This document shows positions 42,158 through 50,090 of a stretch of 64,000 nt of DNA, piece after piece. The DNA lies in the NCBI GenBank assembly GCA_963839535.1, contig CAWIVF010000011.1, positions 131,221-195,220 on the forward strand, written 5' to 3'. Numbering within the stretch: position 1 is the stretch's first letter; every line of letters starts with the position of its first letter. The position numbers and the translations under genes were made by a program. The DNA is from RHKX01 sp963839535. Lineage in GTDB: Bacteria; Actinomycetota; Thermoleophilia; Solirubrobacterales; 70-9. The notes below the pieces were generated by a model, which ran no database searches, was not told where the DNA came from, and saw only the letters and a list, made by a program, of their open reading frames with translations.

Positions 42158-42182
42158 AATTTGGGCGTCCTACGCCCAAATT
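42158..42182. repeat. Perfect 11 bp palindrome with 3-base loop
   Basis: AATTTGGGCGT, CCT, ACGCCCAAATT. The arms pair without mismatch, and AT ends are unusual in this very GC-rich DNA. It lies in a divergent promoter region and is followed by CATACGTTTTCCC on the + strand. It could be a regulator-binding site or a strong intrinsic terminator for an unseen upstream transcript. Confidence 0.55.
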
Positions 42183-42298
42183 CATACGTTTTCCCAGCCG
42201 GCAGCCGGCCACCCACTCCCCCTCCCCAGCCCAAACCCAGCCTCACCCCTCAGCGGCCCCTCGCGAGGCCACCACCTCACGGCGCTACCCTGAACCTC

Positions 42299-42756
42299 GT
42301 GCTGCCGGCGGCCGTCAGCAACGGCGACGTGATCATCATCGTGGTCCTCGTCGCGATCCCGATCGCGGCGATCGCCTTCGCGGGCTCCGGCGCCGTCTAT
42401 CGCGAGATCGGCAAGGGAGCCTTCGCGATGGACCACGACAAGCCGGCCGCGGTGGCGGCGCGCTCACGGATTCGCAGGCCGACCGTGCGGTCCAGCAGGC
42501 CGAGGTCCGCCAGATGCTCGAGGCCAAGGCGTACCGCCAGCGCGCCCGGGGCGAGGAGCCGCTCGACGTCGACGCCGAGATGAGGCGGATCAACTCGCCG
42601 GCGGCCAGGGTCGACATCGGCGCCGACCCGGCGCTGATCGCCGAGGTGCGCCAGCTCGTCGTCGCTCGCAACGCCCGGCGGGCGCGGCAGGGCAAGGAGC
42701 CGCTCGACGTCGACGCCGAGGTGGCGCGTCAGCTCGAGGATCTGCAGGGCGGCTAG
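42299..42756 (+). CDS. Single-pass membrane protein with a repeated charged module (frame broken)
   Basis: GTG at 42299 gives LPAAVSNGDVIIIVVLVAIP and a membrane helix to IAAIAFAGSG, then YREIGKGAFAMDHDK. After a break near 42458 the rest reads LTDSQADRAVQQAEVRQMLE. Two copies of a module follow: QRARGEEPLDVDAEM and RRARQGKEPLDVDAEV, each preceded by a basic helix. About 152 residues. Such RGEEPLDV repeats occur in short actinobacterial membrane proteins of unknown role. No enzyme motif. Confidence 0.68.
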
Positions 42757-42810
42757 TCCTCGTTTCCGAAGCGCGCCTCGGTCTCCGCCCCGTCGGGTAT
42801 AAAGGCAGCG

Positions 42811-43149
42811 ATGGCAGACAGCGGAGACATCTACGAGCTCGAGCAGCTCTCGAACCAGCCCGGCACCTACTTCAACCCGCAGACCGAGGTGATCGTGATC
42901 GTCGACGACTCGACGGCCCTCGATCAGGACGTCTTCAACATGGAGGAGTTCGAGGGCGCCGAGTGGGTGCGGATCTCGGATGAGATCCCGGTCGACGAGA
43001 CCGCCCTCGCGGAGACGCTCGAGACCTTCCAGACCGCCTACCACCCCACCGGTGGGACGGTGACCGCCGCCGCGCACGATTCCGACGATCAGCCGCCGGA
43101 CCTCGACGCGGACACGCTCGAGCCGGATCCCGACGAAGACGACGACTGA
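42811..43149 (+). CDS. Acidic hypothetical protein
   Basis: 112 residues from ATG at 42811. Ordered first part (DIYELEQLSNQPGTYFNPQT, EVIVIVDDSTALDQDVFNME, FEGAEWVRISDEIPVDE) and a low-complexity acidic tail ending EPDPDEDDD. No signal peptide or membrane helix. It ends just before the bcp start, so the two are likely co-transcribed. Function unknown. Confidence 0.7.
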   Translation: MADSGDIYELEQLSNQPGTYFNPQTEVIVIVDDSTALDQDVFNMEEFEGAEWVRISDEIPVDETALAETLETFQTAYHPTGGTVTAAAHDSDDQPPDLDADTLEPDPDEDDD

Positions 43150-43151
43150 CG

Positions 43152-43624
43152 GTGCCGCTGCCCGCCGAGGGTGAGCCGGCTCCCGCCTTCGAGCTGCCGG
43201 ACCAGAGCGGCGAGCCCGTCTCGCTCGATGACCTCCGCGGCGGCTGGGTCGTCCTCTACTTCTATCCCCGCGCCGACACCCCGGCTGCACCACCCAGGCC
43301 TGCGGCGTCCGCGACCGGACCGCCGAGTACGAGCGGATCGGCGCCCGCGTGATCGGCGTCTCCCCCGACGAGGTCAAGGCGGTCGCCAAGTTCGACGACA
43401 AGTACGGGCTCGGCTTCACGCTTCTCGCCGACGCGGACCACTCGGTGGCCGACGCCTACGGCGTCTGGGCCGAGAAGAGCATGTACGGGAAGAAGTACTG
43501 GGGCGTGCAGCGGGCGACCTTCCTGATCGATCCCGACGGCAGGGTCGCCAAGGTCTTCCCGAAGGTGCAGCCCAAGGCGCACGACGACCTCGTCCTCGGC
43601 GCCCTGGCCGAGCTCCAGGCCTAG
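43152..43624 (+). CDS. bcp: Thioredoxin-dependent peroxiredoxin, Bcp/PrxQ type (frame broken)
   Basis: Reduces hydroperoxides. GTG at 43152: LPAEGEPAPAFELPDQSGEP, LRGGWVVLYFYPRADT. A missing base near 43285 breaks the frame exactly at the active site; restored it reads PGCTTQACGVRDRTAEYER, with peroxidatic Cys and the resolving Cys five residues later. Then VIGVSPDEVKAVAKFDDKYG, YGKKYWGVQRATFLIDPDG and a normal end ALAELQA. About 157 residues. Confidence 0.9.
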
Positions 43625-43825
43625 CCCCCTCCGGCAGAGGAGGAGGTTCAAGACGCCCGTTGCATGACGGGATTCGGGCCTCTGGGACATATGGGTGAAC
43701 GGGCCGCGGAATTTCTGGACATCCGGTCGCCTGACCAAAGACGTCAGCCCAGCGTTCTCGGCTTACACGGCTCGTACCGCCACCGCCGACGGCGATGGGC
43801 AGGCGGCCAGTCCAAGGAGGGACCC

Positions 43826-44369
43826 ATGAAGCAACGAGCAGTTGCAGGATCGTTCATCGCAACCCTGGCGGCATCACTGGCGCTGGTGGCACCGGCGCCG
43901 GCGGCCACGAGCCAGGAGGGGCTCGTCAACGTCAATCTGCAGGGCATCGACATCGCCGTTCCCGTGGCAGTCGCAGCCAACGTCTGCGATGTCAGCGTCA
44001 ACGCGCTCGCCGAGCCAGATCGGCCTTCCCGATACGGCATGCACCACGGTGGCGGACGCCGACGCGGTGTACGTCCCGGTGGTAACGGCGGCGGCACGAA
44101 GCAGCAGGGGCTGGTGAACGTCAACGACGAGGACGTCGACGGTGCTCGTGCCCCGACCGCTGCTCGTAGAAGTCGACGATCTCCGCGACCGCTGCGCCGT
44201 GCAACGGGCTGGCTCGAAGACCCAGAGCGGAGTTCGCGCCGGCGACGGACCTGCGGCCGCGGTCCCCGCAGAGCAACGCGTACCGACGAAGCGATGCGAG
44301 CAGCGGAAGAGCTGTCAGCGGTGCTCATACGAGCATCGCGACGCTCTGCTTCGCCGCTCCGTCTCTTGA
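43826..44369 (+). CDS. Secreted GLVNVN-repeat protein (multiple frame breaks)
   Basis: ATG at 43826 behind a strong AAGGAGG. Signal peptide AVAGSFIATLAASLALVAPA, then TSQEGLVNVNLQGIDIAVPV and AVAANVCDVSVNALAE. In the next frame the first repeat ends IGLPDTACTTVADADAVYV. A second repeat GTKQQGLVNVNDEDVD is followed one frame over by VLVPRPLL. Small secreted proteins with QxGLVNVN and VAANVC motifs are common in actinobacteria and have no assigned role. The 3' end is uncertain and overlaps the convergent gene. Confidence 0.5.
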
Positions 44370-44748
44370 TCTTGCGCCAGCCGCCGGCGCGGTTGTCGGC
44401 GACGATCTGACGGAACATCGCGAGCAGGGCGTCCTCGTTCAGCTCCTCGTCCTCGCGGACCGCGACGGTGCGCGCCGTCTTGTTGTCGTGGCCGCCGGTG
44501 ATGATCCCCTCGGGGTCCGGCACGATGCCGCCGTCGTAGAGGAAGACGTTGACGTGATCCTTCGCGGCGAGCAGCGCGCAGACGTTTCCCTGGAGCACGA
44601 AGTAGGGCTGGACGCGGCGCTTGACCGTCTCCTCCATCTCCGGATCGGCGGCATGTGCCAGGTCGCGGACCCGGCCGCAGACCCGCGTCTGCCATTCGGG
44701 GAGCGCGTCGATGTAGGCGTCGACCCCGGGGTGCTTCGCGTAGCCCAC
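44315..44748 (-). CDS. DUF1801-like protein
   Basis: ATG at 44748: YAKHPGVDAYIDALPEWQTR, VRDLAHAADPEMEETVKRRV, LAAKDHVNVFLYDGG and LAMFRQIVADNRAGGWRKIK, which is where the conserved protein should end (near 44370). In the frame as read it continues without a stop to 43744; an alternative frame stops at 44315. The fold is a small two-layer domain (YdhG/DUF1801) with no known reaction. Confidence 0.75.
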
Positions 44749-44758
44749 GCGGCCGCCC

Positions 44759-45751
44759 TCAGCTCACCAGCACGTATCCCAGGAAGGCTGAGAAGAGGAT
44801 CAACCAGACGATCACGGGAGCCAACCCGAACGTACCTCGCAGACGCAGCGTCCAGTAGGCGAGCGCTCCGCCGGCCAGGCCGAGCGCGCAGGAGACGACG
44901 GCGTAGCGGTTCAGGTCCCAGTCGGTGAACCCCAGGCCGACGGCGATCGGGATCGTCGACTGGAAGACCATCGCGCCGGTGATGTTTCCCAGGGCGAGGC
45001 TGTCCTTGTTCTCGCGGACCCAGAAGATGCTGTTGATCTTCTCGGGGAGCTCGGTGGCGAGCGGAGCCAGGATCAGGGAGAGGACGAGCGGCTCGACGCC
45101 GATGTCCTCGGCGACGTGGAGCATCTCCTCGACGAAGAGATGGGCGCCGCCGACGATCGCGCCGAGGGCGACGACGAACTGAGTGACCGCGAGCCAGAGC
45201 GGCGGCTCGTCGCCGGGCGTCCAGTCGAAGTAGAGGCGCCCGATCGTGTCGGAGTCCTGGACCTCGCCGCCGCCGCGGAGCGTGGCGCGCACGTAGACCG
45301 CGTAGGCGAAGAGGAAGGCGATCGCCGCGGGGATGTGCAGCGGGTCGGGCAGGACGAGACCGGCGACGAGCGCGAGGGCGAAGAAGACGAGGAAGAAGAT
45401 GAGGTCGCGATCGAGCGTCTCGATGTCGGCCTTCAGCTTCAGCCCCGTGGCGCGCCTGCCCCTCCAGGCGAAGGCGGCGATCCCGACGATCGCCATCGCC
45501 AGGGTCGCGAGCAGGAACGGCGCGCCGATGATCGCGCCGATCGCGACGTCCTCGGAGCCCTCGGTGCCGCCGATGATCGCGACGATCGGGATCAGCGTCT
45601 CCGGCATCGCGGTCCCGACCGCGGCGAGGAGGCTGCCGACGGCGCCCTCCCCGAGCTTCAGCTTGTGCCCGATCCACTCGACCGCGTTCGTGAAGAACAG
45701 CGCCCCCGCCAGGATCACGGCGAAGCTGACGGCGAGTAGGAAGACGGCCAT
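44759..45751 (-). CDS. CaCA-superfamily sodium/calcium exchanger-like protein
   Basis: 330 residues, about ten membrane helices. Alpha-repeat 1: GEGAVGSLLAAVGTAMPETL. Alpha-repeat 2: LVLSLILAPLATELPEKINS, with the acidic residue of each repeat kept (PETL, PEKI). A mid-protein loop (RATLRGGGEVQDSDTIGRLY) lies between halves. Moves cations across the membrane by antiport; the ion is not certain. Its ATG overlaps the stop of the next CaCA-type gene (ATGA), so both are one operon. Confidence 0.88.
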   Translation of the reverse strand: MAVFLLAVSFAVILAGALFFTNAVEWIGHKLKLGEGAVGSLLAAVGTAMPETLIPIVAIIGGTEGSEDVAIGAIIGAPFLLATLAMAIVGIAAFAWRGRRATGLKLKADIETLDRDLIFFLVFFALALVAGLVLPDPLHIPAAIAFLFAYAVYVRATLRGGGEVQDSDTIGRLYFDWTPGDEPPLWLAVTQFVVALGAIVGGAHLFVEEMLHVAEDIGVEPLVLSLILAPLATELPEKINSIFWVRENKDSLALGNITGAMVFQSTIPIAVGLGFTDWDLNRYAVVSCALGLAGGALAYWTLRLRGTFGLAPVIVWLILFSAFLGYVLVS

Positions 45752-46911
45752 CAGGCGACGAAGAAGGTGATCCCGAGCACCGCATAGACGGCGAGCAGGA
45801 GCACTCCCTCGAACCAGGTCGATTCACCCTCCTGGGTGACCGCATTGGCGATCAGCGCGGCGATGATCACGGCCGCGAGCTCGAATCCGTTGAAGACGAG
45901 GGCCAACGGCTCGGGCCCGATGACGTAGGAGAGGAAGACGAGGGCCGGCGCGACGAACAGCGCGATCTGGGCGCTGGAGCCGACCGCGATGTTGACCGCG
46001 AGGTCCATCTTGCCCTTGGCGGCGACCAGCACCGCGACCCAGTGCTCGGCCGCGTTGCCGACGATGGCGACCACGATCATCCCGATGAAGAACTCACTCA
46101 GGCCGACCGACTCGGACGCCTCGCCGATCGAGCCGACGAGGATCTCCGACATCAGCCCGACCGCGGCGCCGGCGATCGCGAGCGCGATCATCGCCTTGCG
46201 CACCGACCACGGCTCCGAGTGGTCGTCCGACAGCTCCTCGTGGTCACCCGGCGTGACCGGGTTGAAGACCCGGCTGTGCGTCTTCAGGGAGAAGAAGAGC
46301 CCGGCGACGTAGCAGAGGACCAACACCACCGAGACCGCGACCGACAGCTGCTCGACGGTCGAGTCGTAGTTGACGATCTCGTCGTCGACGGACGGCAGCC
46401 CGGTGCCCTGGATCAGCTCGAACACCGCCGGCATCATCAGCGCCGCGGCGGCGAGCAGGAGCATGATCGACTGGACGCTGGCGGCGGTCCGGTCGAACTT
46501 CTGGACCTCGGACCCGCGGCCGATGCCGCCGGCGATCATCGCCGCGCCCAGCACGAGGAGGATGTTGCCGAGGATCGAGCCGACGATCGAGGCCTTGACG
46601 ACCTCCTGCAGGCCCTCCGACAGCGCGAAGGCGGCGATGATCAGCTCCGGCGCGTTGCCGAAGGTGACGTTGAGCAGGCCGCCGATGCCGGGTCCGGACC
46701 GCTCGGCCAGATGCTCGGTCGCCTGACCCATCAGCGCCGCGGTGGGGATGATCCCGGCGGCGGCGATGAAGAAGATCAGGGTCGGCGACGCGTGCGCGAA
46801 CTCGAGCGCCACCGCGACCGGGATGAAGGGGACGAGCAGGTAGGGCCAGCCGTTCGGGCCGGACAGGAACCCGAGCAGGCCGCGGCGCTTGGGGGCGGAG
46901 GAGGCGGTCAT
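45751..46911 (-). CDS. Calcium/proton exchanger (Cax type)
   Basis: 386 residues with 11 predicted helices. The two alpha-repeats are NVTFGNAPELIIAAFALSEG and VAIVGNAAEHWVAVLVAAKG, each with the GNxxE pattern of Cax exchangers. An acidic loop GDHEELSDDHSEP joins the halves. Expected role: export of Ca2+ (or other divalent ions) against protons. Transcribed together with the CaCA protein downstream. Confidence 0.92.
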   Translation of the reverse strand: MTASSAPKRRGLLGFLSGPNGWPYLLVPFIPVAVALEFAHASPTLIFFIAAAGIIPTAALMGQATEHLAERSGPGIGGLLNVTFGNAPELIIAAFALSEGLQEVVKASIVGSILGNILLVLGAAMIAGGIGRGSEVQKFDRTAASVQSIMLLLAAAALMMPAVFELIQGTGLPSVDDEIVNYDSTVEQLSVAVSVVLVLCYVAGLFFSLKTHSRVFNPVTPGDHEELSDDHSEPWSVRKAMIALAIAGAAVGLMSEILVGSIGEASESVGLSEFFIGMIVVAIVGNAAEHWVAVLVAAKGKMDLAVNIAVGSSAQIALFVAPALVFLSYVIGPEPLALVFNGFELAAVIIAALIANAVTQEGESTWFEGVLLLAVYAVLGITFFVA

Positions 46912-46951
46912 CGACGCGTCAGACTAGAGACCCGGACGTGCGGAGCCGTGC

Positions 46952-48017
46952 TCAGCCGCCGAGCAGGTCGAGGCAGGCGTCGACCTCCGCGGAGGTCTGC
47001 GCCGCGGCGGCGCAGTCGAGGTACTGGGCCGCGGCGTCCTCCGAGGGGGTACCGGAGCCCAAATCGCCGCTCGGCGCGGGGGTCAGGCCGGCGCCGCCGA
47101 GCCCCCCAAGCGACTCGAGGCCGCCCGGGAACTGCTGGAGCAGCGACGCGATCGGCTCGGCGTCGGCGGGCGCCTCGATGTCCTGGTCCCCGCCGGGATC
47201 GCCGATCCCGATCGAGAGGGACGACCGTCGTGTTGCCCCCACCCGAGCCGGTCGGGTCGGCGAGCTCGACCGCGAGGTCGAACTGACGCAGGGTGCTGTC
47301 GTCGCTGGCGGCGTAGACGTCGATGTCGGCCTGCTCCACCGAGGAGTTGAGCTGCTCGAGCGCGGCCGGGTCGAGCTGCTGGGCCTGGCCGGTCTGCTCG
47401 GCGACCGTGGTGAGGTCGTCGACGAGCTTGGGGACGTCGGCGGTGCCGGAGACGTGCACGACCTCGGTCCCGTCGAGGTCCTCGGTCCCCTCGTTCGTCA
47501 GATCCGTCACCCACGCGGAGGGATCGATGCCGAACTGGGCCAGGGAGCTGCTCTCCTCGCCCTGCTCCTCCTGCAGCTCCGACGACTGCTCGTACGAGGT
47601 CTGGAGGAGGTCGTAGGTGGCGCTGTCGATCTCGTAGTCCTCGCCCGCGAAGCTCACGTAGCCGGCGTCCGGGGTCAGCGTGATCCCGCCCTCGAAGTCC
47701 ATGTCGGTGCCGGCCGCGTCGATGGCCGCCGTGACGTCGAAGTCGAGCTCGGGCAGGCTGCCGTCGCCGGTGGACTCGAAGGGGCCCGCCAGGGAGGCGC
47801 TGATCGTGCCGCCGGGGTCGGAGGCGGACTCGAGGTCGAACTGGAGGTCGAGCACCCCGCTCTCGATCGGCTCACCCCCGCCGAGCGCGCGATCGAGGAT
47901 CGTCTGCGGGTCCGTGTCGGCGCTCGCGCTGTCCTCGTCGTCGCCGCAACCGGCGATCAGGGCGGTGGCGAGCAGCAGCCCGAGGAGGGCGAGGAGGTGC
48001 GGAATGCGGTCTCGCAT
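46952..48017 (-). CDS. Lipoprotein of unknown function (frame broken)
   Basis: ATG at 48017: RDRIPHLLALLGLLLATALI then AGC lipobox and GDDEDSASADTD. The body has alternating strands resembling LppX/LprG-like or related lipid-binding lipoproteins (SGVLDLQFDLESASDPGGTI, ITLTPDAGYVSFAGEDYEID, VVHVSGTADVPKLVDDLTTV). A break near 47222 leads to a C-terminal Gly/Pro region and SAEVDACLDLLGG. About 355 residues. Probably anchored outside the membrane; ligand unknown. Confidence 0.75.
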
Positions 48018-48111
48018 CGGCGCTGAGCCTAGCCGACGGCGCCGGCCGTCCGACCCGGTCGAACCCCGTTTCGGCCTCTCGGAGCGGCATCCATCCTCTA
48101 CTCTGACCCCG

Positions 48112-49422
48112 ATGCCGCTCCCGGCCGAGAGCGAGCCACCCTCCCCGCGCACCATCCTCTACACCGGCAAGGGGGGCGTCGGCAAGACGAGCGTCGCCGC
48201 GGCGACCGCGCGCGCCTGCGCGGAGCGCGGCCTGCGGACGATCGTCGTCTCCACCGATCCCGCGCACAGCCTCTCCGACTCGCTCGGCGTCGACCTCGGC
48301 CCCTCCCCCACCCCGGTCGGCGAGCTCCTCTGGGCGCAGGAGATCGAGGCCCAGCGCGAGATGGAGACGAACTGGGCGGCGGTCCAGGACTGGCTCGGCC
48401 GCCTGCTCGCCGACCGCGGCATCGTCGGCGTCGCGGCCGAGGAGCTGACCGTCCCGCCGGGGATGGACGAGCTCTTCAGCCTGCTCGAGATCCGCCGCCA
48501 CCACGAGTCGGGCGAGTACGACGTGATCATCGTCGACTGCGCGCCGACCGGGGAGACCCTGCGCCTGCTCTCGTTCCCCGACGTCGCGCAGTGGTGGCTG
48601 GACAAGGTGCTGCCGTGGGAGCGACGCCTGGTCGCCGCCGCGCGGCCGTTCGCCCGGACCTTCCTCGACGTTCCGCTGCCCAGCGAGGACGTCTTCACCG
48701 ACGTGCAGCGGCTCGTCCGCAACCTGATCGCGATGAACGAGATCCTCCGCGACCGCGAGCGGACCTCGATCCGCCTCGTCATGAACCCCGACCGGATGGT
48801 GATCCGCGAGGCCCAGCGCACCTTCACCTACCTCAACCTCTACGGCTACCTGACCGACGCGGTGGTGGTCAATCGCGTCTTCCCCGAGGAGGTCGAGGGC
48901 TCCTACTTCGCCGGCTGGCGCGAGCGGCAGGCCGAGGCCCTCACCCAGGTCCGCGAGGGCTTCGGGCCGGTGCCCCTGCTCTGCGCCCGCTACTTCCCCG
49001 AGGAGGTCATCGGCGCCGGGATGCTCGACCGCCTCGGCGAGGAGCTGTTCGCCTCGTGCTCGCCCGAGGACGTGCTCCACACCGAGCTCGCCCAGCAGAT
49101 CCGCGAGGTCGACGGCCGCACCGTCCTCTCGATCCGCGTGCCCTTCGCGGACCGCTCCGAGCTCGGGCTGAGCAAGGTGGGCAACGAGCTGATCGTCCGG
49201 GCCGGTCGCGAGAAGCGAACTATCATCCTGCCGACCGCACTGGCCCGGCATCGACCGGCCGGCGCCCGGCTGGAGGCCGGCACGCTGGAGGTGAGCTTCG
49301 AGGATGACCGAGCAGAATCGACCGACCGGCCGGCCGCCGAGGGGGATGCCGGGGAACTTCCCGCCGCCGACGAACGGCGGCCCGCACCACGGGGCGCCGC
49401 AAGGGGACGCGAGCGCGTCTGA
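48112..49422 (+). CDS. Get3/ArsA-type ATPase
   Basis: ATG at 48112. Deviant Walker A ILYTGKGGVGKTSVAAATAR near residue 15-34, switch I region VVSTDPAHSLSDSLGVDL and switch II IIVDCAPTGETLRLLSFPDV, a single ATPase domain. Then MNPDRMVIREAQRTFTYLNL and a C-terminal beta-rich part (LSIRVPFADRSELGLSK). Homologs sort tail-anchored proteins or metalloids, but bacterial single-domain members are largely uncharacterised. The end is doubtful: an overlapping gene begins at 49304, and a one-base error would end this protein there after VSFED. Confidence 0.88.
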   Translation: MPLPAESEPPSPRTILYTGKGGVGKTSVAAATARACAERGLRTIVVSTDPAHSLSDSLGVDLGPSPTPVGELLWAQEIEAQREMETNWAAVQDWLGRLLADRGIVGVAAEELTVPPGMDELFSLLEIRRHHESGEYDVIIVDCAPTGETLRLLSFPDVAQWWLDKVLPWERRLVAAARPFARTFLDVPLPSEDVFTDVQRLVRNLIAMNEILRDRERTSIRLVMNPDRMVIREAQRTFTYLNLYGYLTDAVVVNRVFPEEVEGSYFAGWRERQAEALTQVREGFGPVPLLCARYFPEEVIGAGMLDRLGEELFASCSPEDVLHTELAQQIREVDGRTVLSIRVPFADRSELGLSKVGNELIVRAGREKRTIILPTALARHRPAGARLEAGTLEVSFEDDRAESTDRPAAEGDAGELPAADERRPAPRGAARGRERV

Positions 49423-49642
49423 GCCGCCGCGGCCGAGCGGGCAGCGATGCGTCGAGCTCTGCCCGATCTGCCGGACCGCCGACGTGATCAGGGCCGGCGG
49501 CGGGACTGACCTGCGCGGCCAGTTCGACGAGGTCAGCCGCGAGGCGCTGCTGACGATGCGGTCGCTGATCGACCACTACCTCGAGCGGATCGACGCCCAG
49601 CCCACCGGCGACGACCGGGTCGAGCAGATCCCGATCGACTAG
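49304..49642 (+). CDS. Small Cys-containing hypothetical protein
   Basis: 112 residues from ATG at 49304: a Pro-rich disordered start (MTEQNRPTGRPPRGMPGNFP) and a folded end with RCVELCPICRTADVIRAGGG (three close Cys, possibly metal binding) and LTMRSLIDHYLERIDAQ. It overlaps the end of the Get3-like frame by about 119 bases as read, and its stop abuts the Nudix stop. Often found as a partner of the ATPase gene in related genomes; that is from memory, not shown here. Confidence 0.7.
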   Translation: MTEQNRPTGRPPRGMPGNFPPPTNGGPHHGAPQGDASASEPPRPSGQRCVELCPICRTADVIRAGGGTDLRGQFDEVSREALLTMRSLIDHYLERIDAQPTGDDRVEQIPID

Positions 49643-50059
49643 CTCCCCGACCTGCGCGACGACCTCGGCGACCAGCTCGCGGTCGTGCTCGTAGTCGAGC
49701 AGCTTGACCGCCTTGGCGGGGCTGACCCAGCGCAGCTCGTCGACCTCGTCGTTGGCCGCGAACTCGCCCTTGACCGGGCGCATCTCCCAGTAGCGGACGA
49801 CCTTGCTGCGGCCCTTCTTGTCGCGGTAGCGGACCGGGCTCAGCTCGTCCCTCAGCTTGCAGCGCAGGCCCGTCTCCTCCTCGACCTCGCGCAGCGCGCC
49901 CTCCTCGAAGCTCTCGCCCTTCTCGAGCTTGCCCTTGGGCAGCGACCAGTCGTCGTAGTGGGGCCGGTGGACCAGCGCCAGCTTCGGGCCCTTCTTGCCC
50001 TTGCGGACGACCACCCCGCCGGCGGCCTTGACCTCGTCGCGGTCCTTGTCCTTGCTCAT
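49639..50059 (-). CDS. Nudix hydrolase (MutT family)
   Basis: ATG at 50059. Nudix box GKLEKGESFEEGALREVEEE then TGL, complete with the catalytic REVEEE. An unusually Lys/Asp-rich start (SKDKDRDEVKAAGGVVVRKG) and a basic segment RDKKGRSKVVRYWEMRPVKG. Hydrolyses a nucleoside diphosphate linked to another group. As read the frame runs on in antisense to 49223. A one-base slip in the CCCC run near 49645 would place TAG at 49639, where the domain naturally ends (VVAQVG). Confidence 0.88.
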
Positions 50060-50090
50060 CAACCGCAGAGTAGAACGGTTGGGCCGGAGG

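Larger units (their letters stand above)
41868..42298. other. Divergent regulatory region
   Basis: About 430 bp between the acyl-CoA dehydrogenase and a small membrane-protein gene. It holds a putative operator (41985-42000) and a perfect palindrome (42158-42182), listed separately. The remainder, including a C-rich tract near 42210-42250, shows no gene. Confidence 0.5.
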
